From: Zymoseptoria tritici IPO323 | Taxonomy: Eukaryota > Ascomycota > Dothideomycetes > Mycosphaerellales > Mycosphaerellaceae | Reading direction: 5' to 3' | NCBI RefSeq assembly: GCF_000219625.1 | Contig: NC_018208.1 | Span: 868,001 to 932,000 of the forward strand | DNA length: 64,000 nucleotides | Shown here: positions 21,420 through 30,548 of the stretch, piece after piece | How positions within the stretch are numbered: the first letter of the stretch is position 1 | Layout: the number at the start of each line of letters is the position of its first letter | The notes under the pieces: model-generated | What the model was told of the DNA's origin: nothing | Seen by the model: the letters and a program-made list of their open reading frames with translations, nothing else | Databases searched by the model: none | Translations under genes and position numbers: made by a program

Positions 21420-23620
21420 TAATTTAATGCCGGATTAACGTAGACGCTCTACGAAGAAGCACGTTCGTAAGGAAGACATAGTTTAGTAGGAAGTCGAACG
21501 AACGTTCGTTAAGGATAAGCACTATCCTACTATCGTCTATAACTATTATAGCAGCGACTAGATTTCTAATAAGAAGGGCCGTATTATCGAGCACCTAAAG
21601 AAGTGTACTAAGTTGCCGGAGCGGTTGTAGCGGCGTTTCTAACCTAAGCGAATGCCCTTCGAGGATGCTAATACTCTAAGTAGTAAGATCCCTTCGAGCC
21701 CTTCGCGGCGCCGTTAGCGAGGAATGCTCTAGTTCGTAGACACTATATCGCAGGCCGACAAGGAGGCTGCTACTAAGGCTTGCGGTTAATAGATCTTTAG
21801 CGCCGGACTGCCTCTTAGTGTTATTAGTAATCTAGGATTCCTTAAGTTCTATTAGCGTCTTCGACTGTCCTTTAAGCCGCCGTTAAGGAAGGCGCTTATA
21901 GGCACGATACTACTACGGTAGTACCTAGCTATAAAGGAGAAGATCGATAATACCGTCCGGCGTAGTACTAACATTACGTTAGTAACAGATAGATAGTCGA
22001 ATCTACGCGGTAAGGCAATTGTTAATTATCTTATAGTAAGTATAGTCGGCTTAGTACCGAAGTTAAAGCATACTAATCGTCGTTTATAGGTTACCTCTCG
22101 AGCACTATATTTCCTCCGCTCGATCGCGACTAAACTCGATCGCTATACCGGCTAGTATCTCGCTAACGGCCTCTTAGATGTCGTTAAAGAATATCCTAGA
22201 AAAGTAGTTACGTTATGCACTAATAATACATTAAACATAAGGTCGATACGTATAAAGGTATGTTGCGACTTCCTTTAATACTAAGTTACCGTCCTATTCT
22301 AGTTAAGCGCGGCTTCTAGCGTAGCGGAAGGGACGGGACGAGCTTATCGATAAGATTCTAGCTAATTAGCTAACGCTATTCTAGGTGTCGGAGCTGCACC
22401 CTTATATTATCGGACTTAGCTATAACTCTTATAACTTTAACAACCTTATATGCGATATTTATAAGGAAGATAGCATCGCTATAGCATTCTAGCGCTTTAA
22501 GGAGGTAGCTAAGTACTTTAAGAACTACCCCTTCGCTACCGAGACGCTTAGGCACATCGTAAACGGTCTACTTTTAGTCTTCTAGCTGCCTAGTAAAACG
22601 CGTTAGTAAGGTAAGCTAAACTGCGCAAAGAGCATTAACGATAAGCGGCGACACCTTTAGACTCTCGCGAACGATGTAGAAGAGTATGCTATTATATTGC
22701 TCGGTCTAGGCGCGTCGTTAGACGCTTAAGAAGTATAGCGACGGATCTTAGCTATTCTTTAATATTATACCTTCTGGCCGGACTTAAAAAGCTACCTCGA
22801 GCTAATAACCCTATTCCTTATAGTTACGCTAGCTCTTAAGACTAACAGACTATCGCTCTTAAGAGTATATAGCTATTAGAAGATACTCTTTAACACGTTA
22901 TTTAACAATAGCCTTATCCGCTAAAGTAGACTTAACGAGCTCCTCGAGCACCGTTACCGGATCGCCTATTATCCCCTTATAATTATTGCCTACCTCGTAG
23001 ATCCCTATGTGCGCGACAATAAGGACTACCGCTTTATTCTTATCGACAATAAGTAGCTCGACAGCTTGCAGCTATAGCTATACGAGCACTATTACTACAG
23101 CCTTCTAAAGGACAGCAAGCTCGACTAATTAACCGCTGCTAAGCGCACCGCTCTTAACGACACTATAATAGTAGAGGTAGTAGCTAGACTTACGCTACTT
23201 CGTTCGAAGTAAGGCCTATTTAGTAACGGGATAACTTAGTAGGCTTACTACCTAATAACTCCTATCTAATAGTAGCATAACTTCTTTAAGGATAGTATAC
23301 TAGCTCTAACCTCTCTCGCGTTGCTAGCCCTATTAATTGTGCTAACAACCGGCACTGCCGAGCGCAACTAGTTAGCTTATAGCTTTATTTATAACCTCCG
23401 CCGTAACAAGCTGTCCTATAACACCGTAGAGATGCTTGTCTATTTGTACTAGAACCTCCGCATATAACGCAAGCTTACTAACAGCTCTAAGGGACTCGAC
23501 GACGATAAAGGGGATAAGTTTAAGAGCCCTAGTAATATTATTACATGCGTATATAGACAGGACTTTAATAAGCAGTAAGGAAGGTAGTAGAGTTAGTAGT
23601 GTTAATAACGCAGTCTATTA
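21420..23620 (+). pseudogene. hAT transposase remnant (BED finger, DUF659-like, C-terminal dimerisation region)
   Basis: Reading through stops on the plus strand gives three landmarks in the right order. First is a BED-finger tail, KGRIIEHLKKCTKLPER (near 21573-21625). Second is a DUF659-like TDR(W)SNLRGKAIVNYLIVSIVG (near 21980-22050). Third, near the end, is GTAERN(W)LAYSFIYNLRRN followed by KLSYNTVEMLVYLY (near 23350-23450), which is the hAT C-terminal dimerisation region. Tryptophans in parentheses are TAG codons. No start can be fixed and no long frame survives. Confidence 0.85.
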
Positions 23621-23731
23621 TATACACGTAACTGACTATACCACTTCAGGTTAACCTCACATACACGACACAGTATATACATGGTGTAATACACCGTGTG
23701 TTGCCACCGGCGGTCGCCATACACGGTGGAT

Positions 23732-23742
23732 AGCCATCCCTA
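23732..23742 (-). repeat. Right terminal inverted repeat of the hAT element
   Basis: Inverted copy of TAGGGATGGCT, followed by the second TGTACGAC. Confidence 0.9.
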
Positions 23743-23750
23743 TGTACGAC

Positions 23751-24655
23751 TCGCGGAAGTCCGCTTGCGGCGGGGTCTTTGCACTATTTGTGCGTCATAT
23801 CGAACTCACACACCGCCTGATTCACGGACTGCTTTGACTGGTGACATGTGGTCCCCGTATAGGTATACGCACAGCACCACTGACGGACAGCTGCCGTGCC
23901 GCGTATCGGCACAGGAGAAAGGCGAATGTCGCACTTTGTGTGAAAGAAACAGCCGAGAATAGACGACCTTAGACAACTGCGCCACTTCGGCGGTGGAGAT
24001 CCTACAGGAACACTATCTCGACGCCTCGCGACTGAGCTGGCACGACAGGAACGGGATTTTACTCCTCCACGGGTGTTGGTATGCCACCTGTCGGACCACC
24101 ACTGGTGCGACGGAACAATCCAACACCAGAGACCGGACGCACGAGCAGCTCCCCGATCAGCGTCGGGACGTGGCTGGGCGAAGTCGCCATGTCGCATTAC
24201 ATTGCATGTGCAAGCTGACCGCGCCGCAGGGCAAACTTTCTCGCCTTATTCAAGGTTTTTACTTCGGGAGAAAGGCGGCGTGAGCTTTGATGTCACCTAT
24301 AGGTGGATCCGCCTTATACGTGACCTGCCTCCTACGAGAGAAGGGTCTTGTATAAGAGGTAGGGCCACGGGCGACAATTCTGGTAGGTTTTCGAACCATC
24401 TCTGGTACCTTTCATCATTGGCGTCGTTCACTGCTACCACTCATCACTTGCCGCAAACAATTCACAGAGTTGCACAAAGGCGGAAGTTACTTTCTTTGTT
24501 GAATATATTTGAGGTCAAAGAATCCCCGTTCCAAGACGTTTTGTCAAAGAACAGCTCTACCCACCCTTCCTCTCTTTATTGCAACGAGAAAAAAAAGTTC
24601 AGCGACGTGCCCATTGCTCTACAACACCACCGTCGACAACACTCAACGATCAACC
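23751..24655. other. Upstream region of the cysteine-repeat precursor gene
   Basis: About 900 bases between the hAT right end and the precursor ATG. An open frame runs through much of it in the precursor frame, but it has no start context or protein features, so I treat it as promoter and leader. Confidence 0.55.
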
Positions 24656-25377
24656 ATGAAGTCGACCTTCTTCCTCACCACCGCCTTTGCGGCCCTCACT
24701 CTCGCTGCTCCGTTGGCCAAGAGGGTACGTCCCAACACCCCAAACAACAAGACCAATTCCAACTAACATCCCACCAGCAATGCATGATCGACGAATGCGG
24801 CGTGCAAACCTGCAACGACACCCCAACCTGCACCACCTACGAAGACGGCAGCATCGCCTGCGTCGCCAAGCGCTCCCTCCCGGCCACCAACATCGTCTTC
24901 AAACGCCAGTGCTTCTTCGACGAAGCTGGTGCTCAGACTTGTCTTGATACCTCCACCTGCCGTGAGAATGAAGACGGCAGTGTGGTCTGTGTCGGCAAGC
25001 GGAGCGAGGAAGGGTTGATGAAGCGACAGTGTTATATTGATGAGGCGGGGGTGCAGCATTGTATTGATACGACACCCGGGTGTCCGCCGAAGGATGGTGG
25101 GGAGACGATCCCGCCGAGTTATGAGGAGCCACCGACTTATGAGGAGCCGCCGAGTACTGAGCAGCCACCGAGTACTGAGCAGCCACCGACTACCGAGCAG
25201 CCGCCATCTTATTCCGTCAAGCGAGGAACGGAAAACACCAACGGCATGGCGAAGCGCGCATGCTACTTCGACGCCCAAGGCCAACAGCACTGCAGCACTA
25301 CTTCCAACTGCACGACCCGGGACGACGGGTCCGTGGTCTGCGTTGGCAAGCGAGAGGCGGAAGCGGAAGTGGCTTAA
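24656..25377 (+). CDS. Secreted Kex2-site-punctuated cysteine-repeat precursor (KEP-like)
   Basis: Exons 24656-24724 and 24778-25377 (53-nt intron, GTACGT to CCAG), 222 residues. A signal peptide MKSTFFLTTAFAALTLAAPL is followed at once by a dibasic AKR. The rest is a string of modules, most ending in KR: QC-x9-C-x5-C-x9-C with a consensus of DE.G.Q.C, T.C and EDGS..CV(A/G)KR. Four modules are in frame. Module 1 has a fifth Cys, and module 3 loses its last Cys to a Pro/Glu/Thr-rich stretch with PPSTEQ repeats. Short peptides (SLPATNIVFKR, SEEGLMKR, GTENTNGMAKR) separate them. The C-terminus KREAEAEVA recalls the Kex2/Ste13 spacer of yeast alpha-factor. Inferred: Golgi Kex2 cleavage releases several disulfide-rich peptides of about 30 residues. 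The function is unknown; effector, signalling or structural roles are all possible. Confidence 0.8.
25115..25213 (+). repeat. In-gene 18-bp tandem repeats coding PPSTEQ/PPTYEE
   Basis: Inside module 3 the sequence repeats ccgagtactgagcagcca-like units, coding for P-P-x-Y/T-E-E/Q hexapeptides about six times in a row. The copies are close in sequence, so the expansion looks recent. Confidence 0.7.
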
Positions 25378-25379
25378 CG

Positions 25380-25481
25380 AAGAGGCAATGCGACTTCGAC
25401 GCGCAGGGCAAACAGCACTGCAATCCCAACCCTCGCTGCACGAAGAGACCGGACGGATCGGTGGTTTGCGTTGGCAAGTGA
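25380..25481 (+). pseudogene. Fifth cysteine module, out of frame with the precursor
   Basis: Directly after the precursor stop (TAA 25375-25377) another reading frame encodes KRQCDFDAQGKQHC, then RC and PDGSVVCVGK, ending in TGA at 25479-25481. All four cysteines have the family spacing. One inserted base between 25374 and 25380 would join it to module 4. Either a single-base deletion has cut off the last module, or a small intron or sequencing error hides the join. Confidence 0.7.
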
Positions 25482-26839
25482 GGAGAGTTGTCGGTGCTGT
25501 ATGATTGCGCAGCGATTTGGTGGTCGAACAGGACAAGACGAATTTATGACTTTATGAAATGTAGATGCAGGATGACCGGGATCCTGTGGGAACATAGAAT
25601 TGGCGAGATAGTTAATAATGGCCTTTATGGCAGAGTTTGAAGAAATTGACATTCCTTTGACCGTGCCCGTTCATCCAGTTCGTCATGCTTTCACAATTTC
25701 GCGGCCGAAAATGTGTTCTGCTGCAGGGCAAGGGATCCTGCTGAGTCATGATCCTCGTCCTTCTCTCTCGTCTCTTTGTGCTCACGTTCTTCTGCTCCAT
25801 CCATCGAACATCCTTTCCACCAATTCAGCGTACAGGTCGAGATCAAATGGCGGCTCCAGGACGGAAATGATAGTGTGACACGATGGCTTTCAAGCAATAG
25901 TCCACTCTCCCTCATTCGCAGGAGTCTCATGGTCGTTGCAACTTTACGCCACACGACACCGCTTTTACGCTTCACAAAGCCCGAGACAATGCGTTGTCAT
26001 TGTCAGCTAAGTCAATGGTATTGGGTCAGAGATTCAAGAGAGAGCAAGTCAATGAAGATTGCGAGATGTCGAAACCACGAGGAGGAAACGTACTGCGTGG
26101 CGAGTTGCCTACTTTGCCTTCTTTCCCCGAGGACCTTTGGCATCGGGAACGAATCAAGACCAGGAGGCCAGCCACATATTTCGGACTGATGCTAACATTC
26201 TGCTATTTCGTCGGATAGCTCGCCGCCTGGTCTCGGGCGTCATGCAGCGATCTTTCTACGGAACGACGAGGTTTCCTCATGACCTTCGACGAGCTCAATC
26301 AGTGAAACATGATTCGCGAACTGAACACTTTCTCAAGACAAAGACATGCCATCGGTCGAGCTTTACCCTGTGTTGCAGGTCGATCTCTTGGGAGTTCTTT
26401 GTCCGATGCCAACGATGCAACCTCGACTGAAACCTCGAGATGGCCACGCAAGACAGAGATAGGGGCCGGACGTGGCTAGGTAACACTGGTATCTGGAACA
26501 CAAGTAAGACAGAGATAGGGGAATGCTCAAGGCATCATCACAGATCTGGAAGTGTAAGTACTCTCAGTCTCCCTGTCTCCTTCGCCCTTCTCTTGCGTTC
26601 GTCACACGACCCTCCAGTATACACACAACACCCAGCAACTTCATTGTTCTCCATATATCCATCCACAATGCCCTTGTACACCCTCCCTTTGATCTTTGCG
26701 CCATTGTGCTCAATCTTCTTTGTGAGCGCTTGGCCAACATGCTGCTATATAGCGCACTCGCCGCTCTCCTCTCTTTCGCCGACCATTCCTCTTCAAATCA
26801 TCAAGCTCAACGTCTGGAACGTTGACCATCGATACCAAA
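25482..26839. other. Intergenic region between precursor and amidoligase genes
   Basis: About 1.36 kb with overlapping short frames on both strands and no recognisable protein features. The part before 26840 is pyrimidine-rich, with a tatata-like stretch near 26650, and probably holds the amidoligase promoter. Confidence 0.55.
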
Positions 26840-28366
26840 ATGATGTCTTCTCGCCACGCTCCCGATTCCGCACCTACTCCGCCTCTCGATCCAACCTTTG
26901 GCATCGAGATCGAATGCATTCTCTTGGATGTGTCTTCGGGTAACGAGAGGCACGAGCGTGCCGCACGCCAGTATCTTGCGCAGACGGCTGTACACGCAGC
27001 ACTCTCTCGTGCGACTACAGCGCAATGCGCTAGGTGCGGAGAAAAGTACAAATACACTCTTCCACTCAATGAGCCGACCCACTATAGGCTCAAGGTCACC
27101 CCGGAACACAGCCGCTGGACGGTTTCCTACGACCAAAGTCTGAGACTCTCGCCGGATGAGAGGATCATCATGGGCGCTAGTCCCATTGCTGACGATGCCG
27201 TCTGGTCACCAACACCAGCCGAACTTGCCATTGAGATCAACAGCCGAGTGCTCTCGTGGAACGTTGACACTTCTGAGCCGGAGCACGAAAAGCATACACA
27301 CCGGATCTCCGCCGACGATGAGGTGAGACTTGTCTACCGCTTGTTGAATGAAGACTTTGTGAATAACGACAGTGCAGCATACAAGATGCTAACAAATCCG
27401 TCGTGCAGCACGCACGTTCACATCGGCAATGGCAAGAACGGCTTCCGCGTGCCCACGGTCAAGAACATTGTCTCCACCGTCTTGGCCTGCGAGCGACCTC
27501 TGGACACTATCCATTCCGTTGATCGGATCGGAGGGCGCAATGGCGAAGGCAAGGTCAACCCGTCACCTTACAACAATCCCTGGTCGGCGCATATGATGGA
27601 ACTGGTTCTGCGACCCGCTAATCCAAGTCGTTTCCCATGCATTGAGTTCCCCAAAAACGCTGCTCTGGAGCAAGCGGCCAAACAATTCGATGTCCCTTCT
27701 TGGCTGACTATCATTGGATGTACTAATGGCGTTGACGACCTGAAAGCTTGTCAGCATCAGTACGGGCATCATTCGACGGTCAATCTGGACAATCTGCGGG
27801 ATGAAAACAACTTGCAATCCTCCCACCATTTCTTACAGACCATTGAATTCCGTCAGCACGCCGGAACATTGTCTGCTGACAAAATCATGGCGTGGGTTGA
27901 GGTGGTCGTCAAGATGGCTGAATTCGCTGACTCTCACACAGAGCAACAGATCACAGATCTTTGCAATGGCGATTGGGCAGCAGATGATCACAACATTCAC
28001 CGCCTACTGCTGAGGATCGGCGTTTCCCAAACGACTCGTGAACATTACGCCTCTCGTGCGAATGGCGGCGACAGCAAGAAGGGCACCGCAGAGCAACAGT
28101 CGGACTCGCCAGACCCGTTGACCCGCCGCGAAAGAGTGGACGCAGTCCTCACTCATGCCCGTGGAGTCGAAAATCGGAATGCATCTCCAGCCAACATCCT
28201 ACGCAGGATCCGCGAAAAGTTCTTCAGTGGCTGCTACGGCCAGTTCAGCCGAGATCTAGTCGAAAAGCTGCGAGCGTCCAAAACGCTCACGGGCGATGAG
28301 GAGGACCAGCTGGAGAAGCTGACGATCGGCTGGAGGCCCGAGGGAATGACTGAAGACGACTCTTGA
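26840..28366 (+). CDS. Amidoligase (glutamine-synthetase-fold, Amidoligase_2 type)
   Basis: Single exon of 508 residues from the ATG at 26840 (context aaaATGatg). The N-terminus has FGIEIECILLD, the FGxExE metal/ATP strand of the family. A CxxC (CARCGEK) follows. The core holds NPSCSTHVHIGN, with the HVH motif, and IEFRQHAGTLSADKIMAWVE, with the EFRxHxGT motif and the following helix. Known: amidoligases of this fold join carboxyl and amino groups using ATP. Bacterial members modify peptides or cell-wall components, and fungal members are widespread but mostly uncharacterised. No signal peptide, so cytosolic. The plus-strand neighbour upstream encodes a secreted peptide precursor, but the compartments differ and a link is only a hypothesis. 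The frame stays open after the TGA. Confidence 0.85.
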   Translation: MMSSRHAPDSAPTPPLDPTFGIEIECILLDVSSGNERHERAARQYLAQTAVHAALSRATTAQCARCGEKYKYTLPLNEPTHYRLKVTPEHSRWTVSYDQSLRLSPDERIIMGASPIADDAVWSPTPAELAIEINSRVLSWNVDTSEPEHEKHTHRISADDEVRLVYRLLNEDFVNNDSAAYKMLTNPSCSTHVHIGNGKNGFRVPTVKNIVSTVLACERPLDTIHSVDRIGGRNGEGKVNPSPYNNPWSAHMMELVLRPANPSRFPCIEFPKNAALEQAAKQFDVPSWLTIIGCTNGVDDLKACQHQYGHHSTVNLDNLRDENNLQSSHHFLQTIEFRQHAGTLSADKIMAWVEVVVKMAEFADSHTEQQITDLCNGDWAADDHNIHRLLLRIGVSQTTREHYASRANGGDSKKGTAEQQSDSPDPLTRRERVDAVLTHARGVENRNASPANILRRIREKFFSGCYGQFSRDLVEKLRASKTLTGDEEDQLEKLTIGWRPEGMTEDDS

Positions 28367-28573
28367 CCACCAATGGACGATATTGCCAACGACATGTTGA
28401 GCCAACTCGTCTCCGACCTCGCGGACCCGGAACCAGAAATGGACGACTTCGCGACTGAATTGAACATTCGGCTGATGGATGTTCTGGCCATGCGACGAAC
28501 GGGTCGAGTATTGGACATTTACATCGACGGAGAGAAGAGTCAACTGCTGGCAGATCGGCACTTCTCCTCGTAG
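28367..28573 (+). other. In-frame extension of the amidoligase beyond its TGA
   Basis: After the TGA (28364-28366) the same frame continues with CCA CCA ATG and 66 further codons to a TAG at 28571-28573. The peptide starts MDDIANDMLSQLVSDLADPE, then has a short acidic stretch and RLMDVLAMRRTGRVLDIYID. Codon use looks like coding DNA. It could be a leaky-stop extension, the tail of an ancestral longer protein, or a small separate frame. The UGA is followed by C, the base that favours readthrough, but the full CUA motif is not present. No peroxisomal SKL-type end is visible. Confidence 0.5.
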
Positions 28574-29215
28574 ACTGCTGTGCTTCAAATAGCATGAATA
28601 TATATTCTGGTAATATCTCGCGTTGCCATCGAGCCTCGCATGAACACTGAACGTTATTTCCTCTCCATGGTGTCCTTCCTCACGAGATATGTCTGAGTAA
28701 TGGCTCGGATGTCTCGAGGCCAGATTAAAGACGACATGTAACGTCAATGATTCCCTCTGGGACTGTGCCGACCATGCGAATGCTCGACCAAGTTTCTCAT
28801 GGTTTGCTCGGGCACTCAATACCTTCGGCGTGTATCATTCGCTCGATATCGCTTGATGCCAGGCAGTGATTGATCTATCTCCCTTAGGAATATCCCGGAC
28901 CGACGACGAGTCATGAAGAATGGTACCTCCTAGCGTTCGTTCGCACATATTCACTTTTCAAGTCTTGGCAAGGCCCCGAATAGGTAGTGTTCGTTCGCTC
29001 ACATTCCTTTCGCTATTCTATGTTGGCGGCTCTGCGGCGTTGTACATCCTGACATGAGACGGGACAGCAAGCTCGGTCATTCGAATCGTATATTCATGGT
29101 GTGTACACTATTTACATTGTAGCCGTCAACCCTGTCCACCACGTGGACATATCATCCCCACTATACAACGAGTCATGCCGCGACTATGCACAACATCACC
29201 TCTTCCCCAAAAAAT
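28574..29215. other. Intergenic, convergent 3' regions of amidoligase and peroxidase genes
   Basis: About 640 bases. A short direct repeat of the type GTTCGTTCGC occurs twice near 28940-29000. No gene seen. Confidence 0.6.
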
Positions 29216-30548
29216 CTAGTTGGTGACGCCAGTAGCGCTACCACGAACGTAGCCAGGGAATCTCCTCAGCTGCTGCTCGTCGATGCGATTAAGCTTAGGG
29301 CAGCCAAGCTGGGGAATGAGAGAGCCCAAAAGGTTCTGAATGCCAGAGACGACGCCGGCGAGGAGGTCTCCCTTGAGCTGAGTGACAGTCTGGAATGCGA
29401 AGCATCCGAGGTTGTTTCCCTTCAGGAGGTCTGCGCCGTTGAACACGCCACCGGTGAGGTTGTTGATGTTGACACCAGCAAAGTTGTTGGTCTTGCCGTC
29501 GAGGTTGCCACCGACGTTGAGGAACTTGGGGTGGAGGCCAGCGGCGACGACGGTGTCTCCGAGGAAATATGGGATGGTGTATGGTGCGGTCAGAGAGCGA
29601 CGGTACCAGTTCTCGGGAATGCGTTCGTATCCCTGACGAGCCTTGTAGTTGCCGTTCTCGCCCTCAATACCGAACCAGCTCTTGATTACGTCGTAAGAAA
29701 GAGTGCCGACGGGGTCAGCCTCAGAGTGGTTGGCCATGAAGCGGTAGATGAAGGTGAATGCAGCAGATTGCACTAACAGACCGGGGAAGGGGCCGTTGAA
29801 GAAGTAAGGGTTGTTGTTGAGGGAGCGGTCGAAGCGGTTGGAGCGGTGGACAGTCAAGCTGTCGAGGGTGACCTCGCCGCCGGGAGAGACGTCAATCAAC
29901 TTCTGGAAGGCTGCAGCATCCGTGATGTAGTTGTTGCCGGACTCGTAAAGGTCAGGACGGGTGGGAGAAACGTCGTTCTCGTACTTGTTGTGCGAGCCGA
30001 TGAGACCGTGGCCGCCCTGAGCGAGAGGTCCGCCGACACCTAGGGGTGGAGTGCCACCCATTGACCACGCAGTAAGGTCTCCGTCGAGGAGAGCGCCGAG
30101 CACAGCCAAGAAACCAGACAGATCAGCGCCCATGCCGACGACCTTTTCGGTAATGTCAATGTACTGCTGGATGGTGGCGTATCCGTTGCGGGGGAGGAAG
30201 CCGTGGTTGGCGAACGCGTTCAATCCCGGGCAGACACCACGGAGATCGCCCTTCCTTGGGGGCTGCCACTCATGACCGGAGCCAGCAGATACATCAATGT
30301 ACTGCGCCTCCTTGTCGAAGGTTGGGATGGTCTCGAAGATGGCAGTCGCGGCACCAGCACCGGCCTGTCGGGCTGCCAGTAGTTCGTTCGAACGAGCAGC
30401 GAGCTCTGGGTTGCTCTGCATGATCTCCAGCATCTGTGACGTGTCAGCAACGACTCATACATGTTCGGGATTGTCAACTCACCTGAGCCGGGAAAGCCGC
30501 AGCCATAGGCAACGCGCCCATCAGGGCCTGAGTAGCAGAGAACTTCAT
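29216..30548 (-). CDS. Secreted heme-thiolate peroxidase (chloroperoxidase/unspecific peroxygenase family)
   Basis: Exons 30548-30483 and 30433-29216 on the minus strand (49-nt intron, GTGAGT to CACAG), 427 residues. Exon 1 encodes a signal peptide, MKFSATQALMGALPMAAAFP. Residue C90 lies in GVCPGLNAFANHGFLPRNG, the PCP-like motif that supplies the proximal heme thiolate; proline is replaced by valine before the Cys. E174 in KYENDVSPTR is in the place of the acid-base glutamate of the EHD/EGD-x-S motif. Known: these enzymes use H2O2 to halogenate or oxygenate organic compounds outside the cell. The length is on the long side for the family because of a C-terminal extension. A TATA-like box lies about 95 bases upstream of the ATG. 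Confidence 0.88.

Larger units (their letters stand above)
20984..23742 (+). mobile_element. hAT-superfamily DNA transposon, complete ends, RIP-degraded
   Basis: The 2759-bp element is bounded by 11-bp perfect terminal repeats TAGGGATGGCT (20984-20994 and, inverted, 23732-23742). It is flanked by an exact 8-bp duplication TGTACGAC (20976-20983 and 23743-23750), the hallmark of hAT. The plus strand carries one transposase remnant (about 21420-23620). Base composition is TpA-rich and CpA-poor, with TAG replacing tryptophan and glutamine codons throughout, which fits RIP. The intact ends and target duplication show it inserted by transposition and has not been rearranged since. Confidence 0.92.

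Noticed and set aside
20984..23742. Any intact gene inside the hAT element
   Set aside because: All frames are short and TAG/TAA-rich; only transposase fragments are recognisable.
24073..24655. N-terminal extension of the cysteine-repeat precursor in the same frame
   Set aside because: It lacks secretory or protein-like features, and the ATG at 24656 starts a clear signal peptide with good context.
24656..30548. Ustiloxin-type (dikaritin) RiPP cluster
   Set aside because: A repeat precursor with KR sites is present, but no DUF3328 (UstY-like) oxidase or tyrosinase is visible in the window, and the modules are cysteine-based rather than short core peptides.
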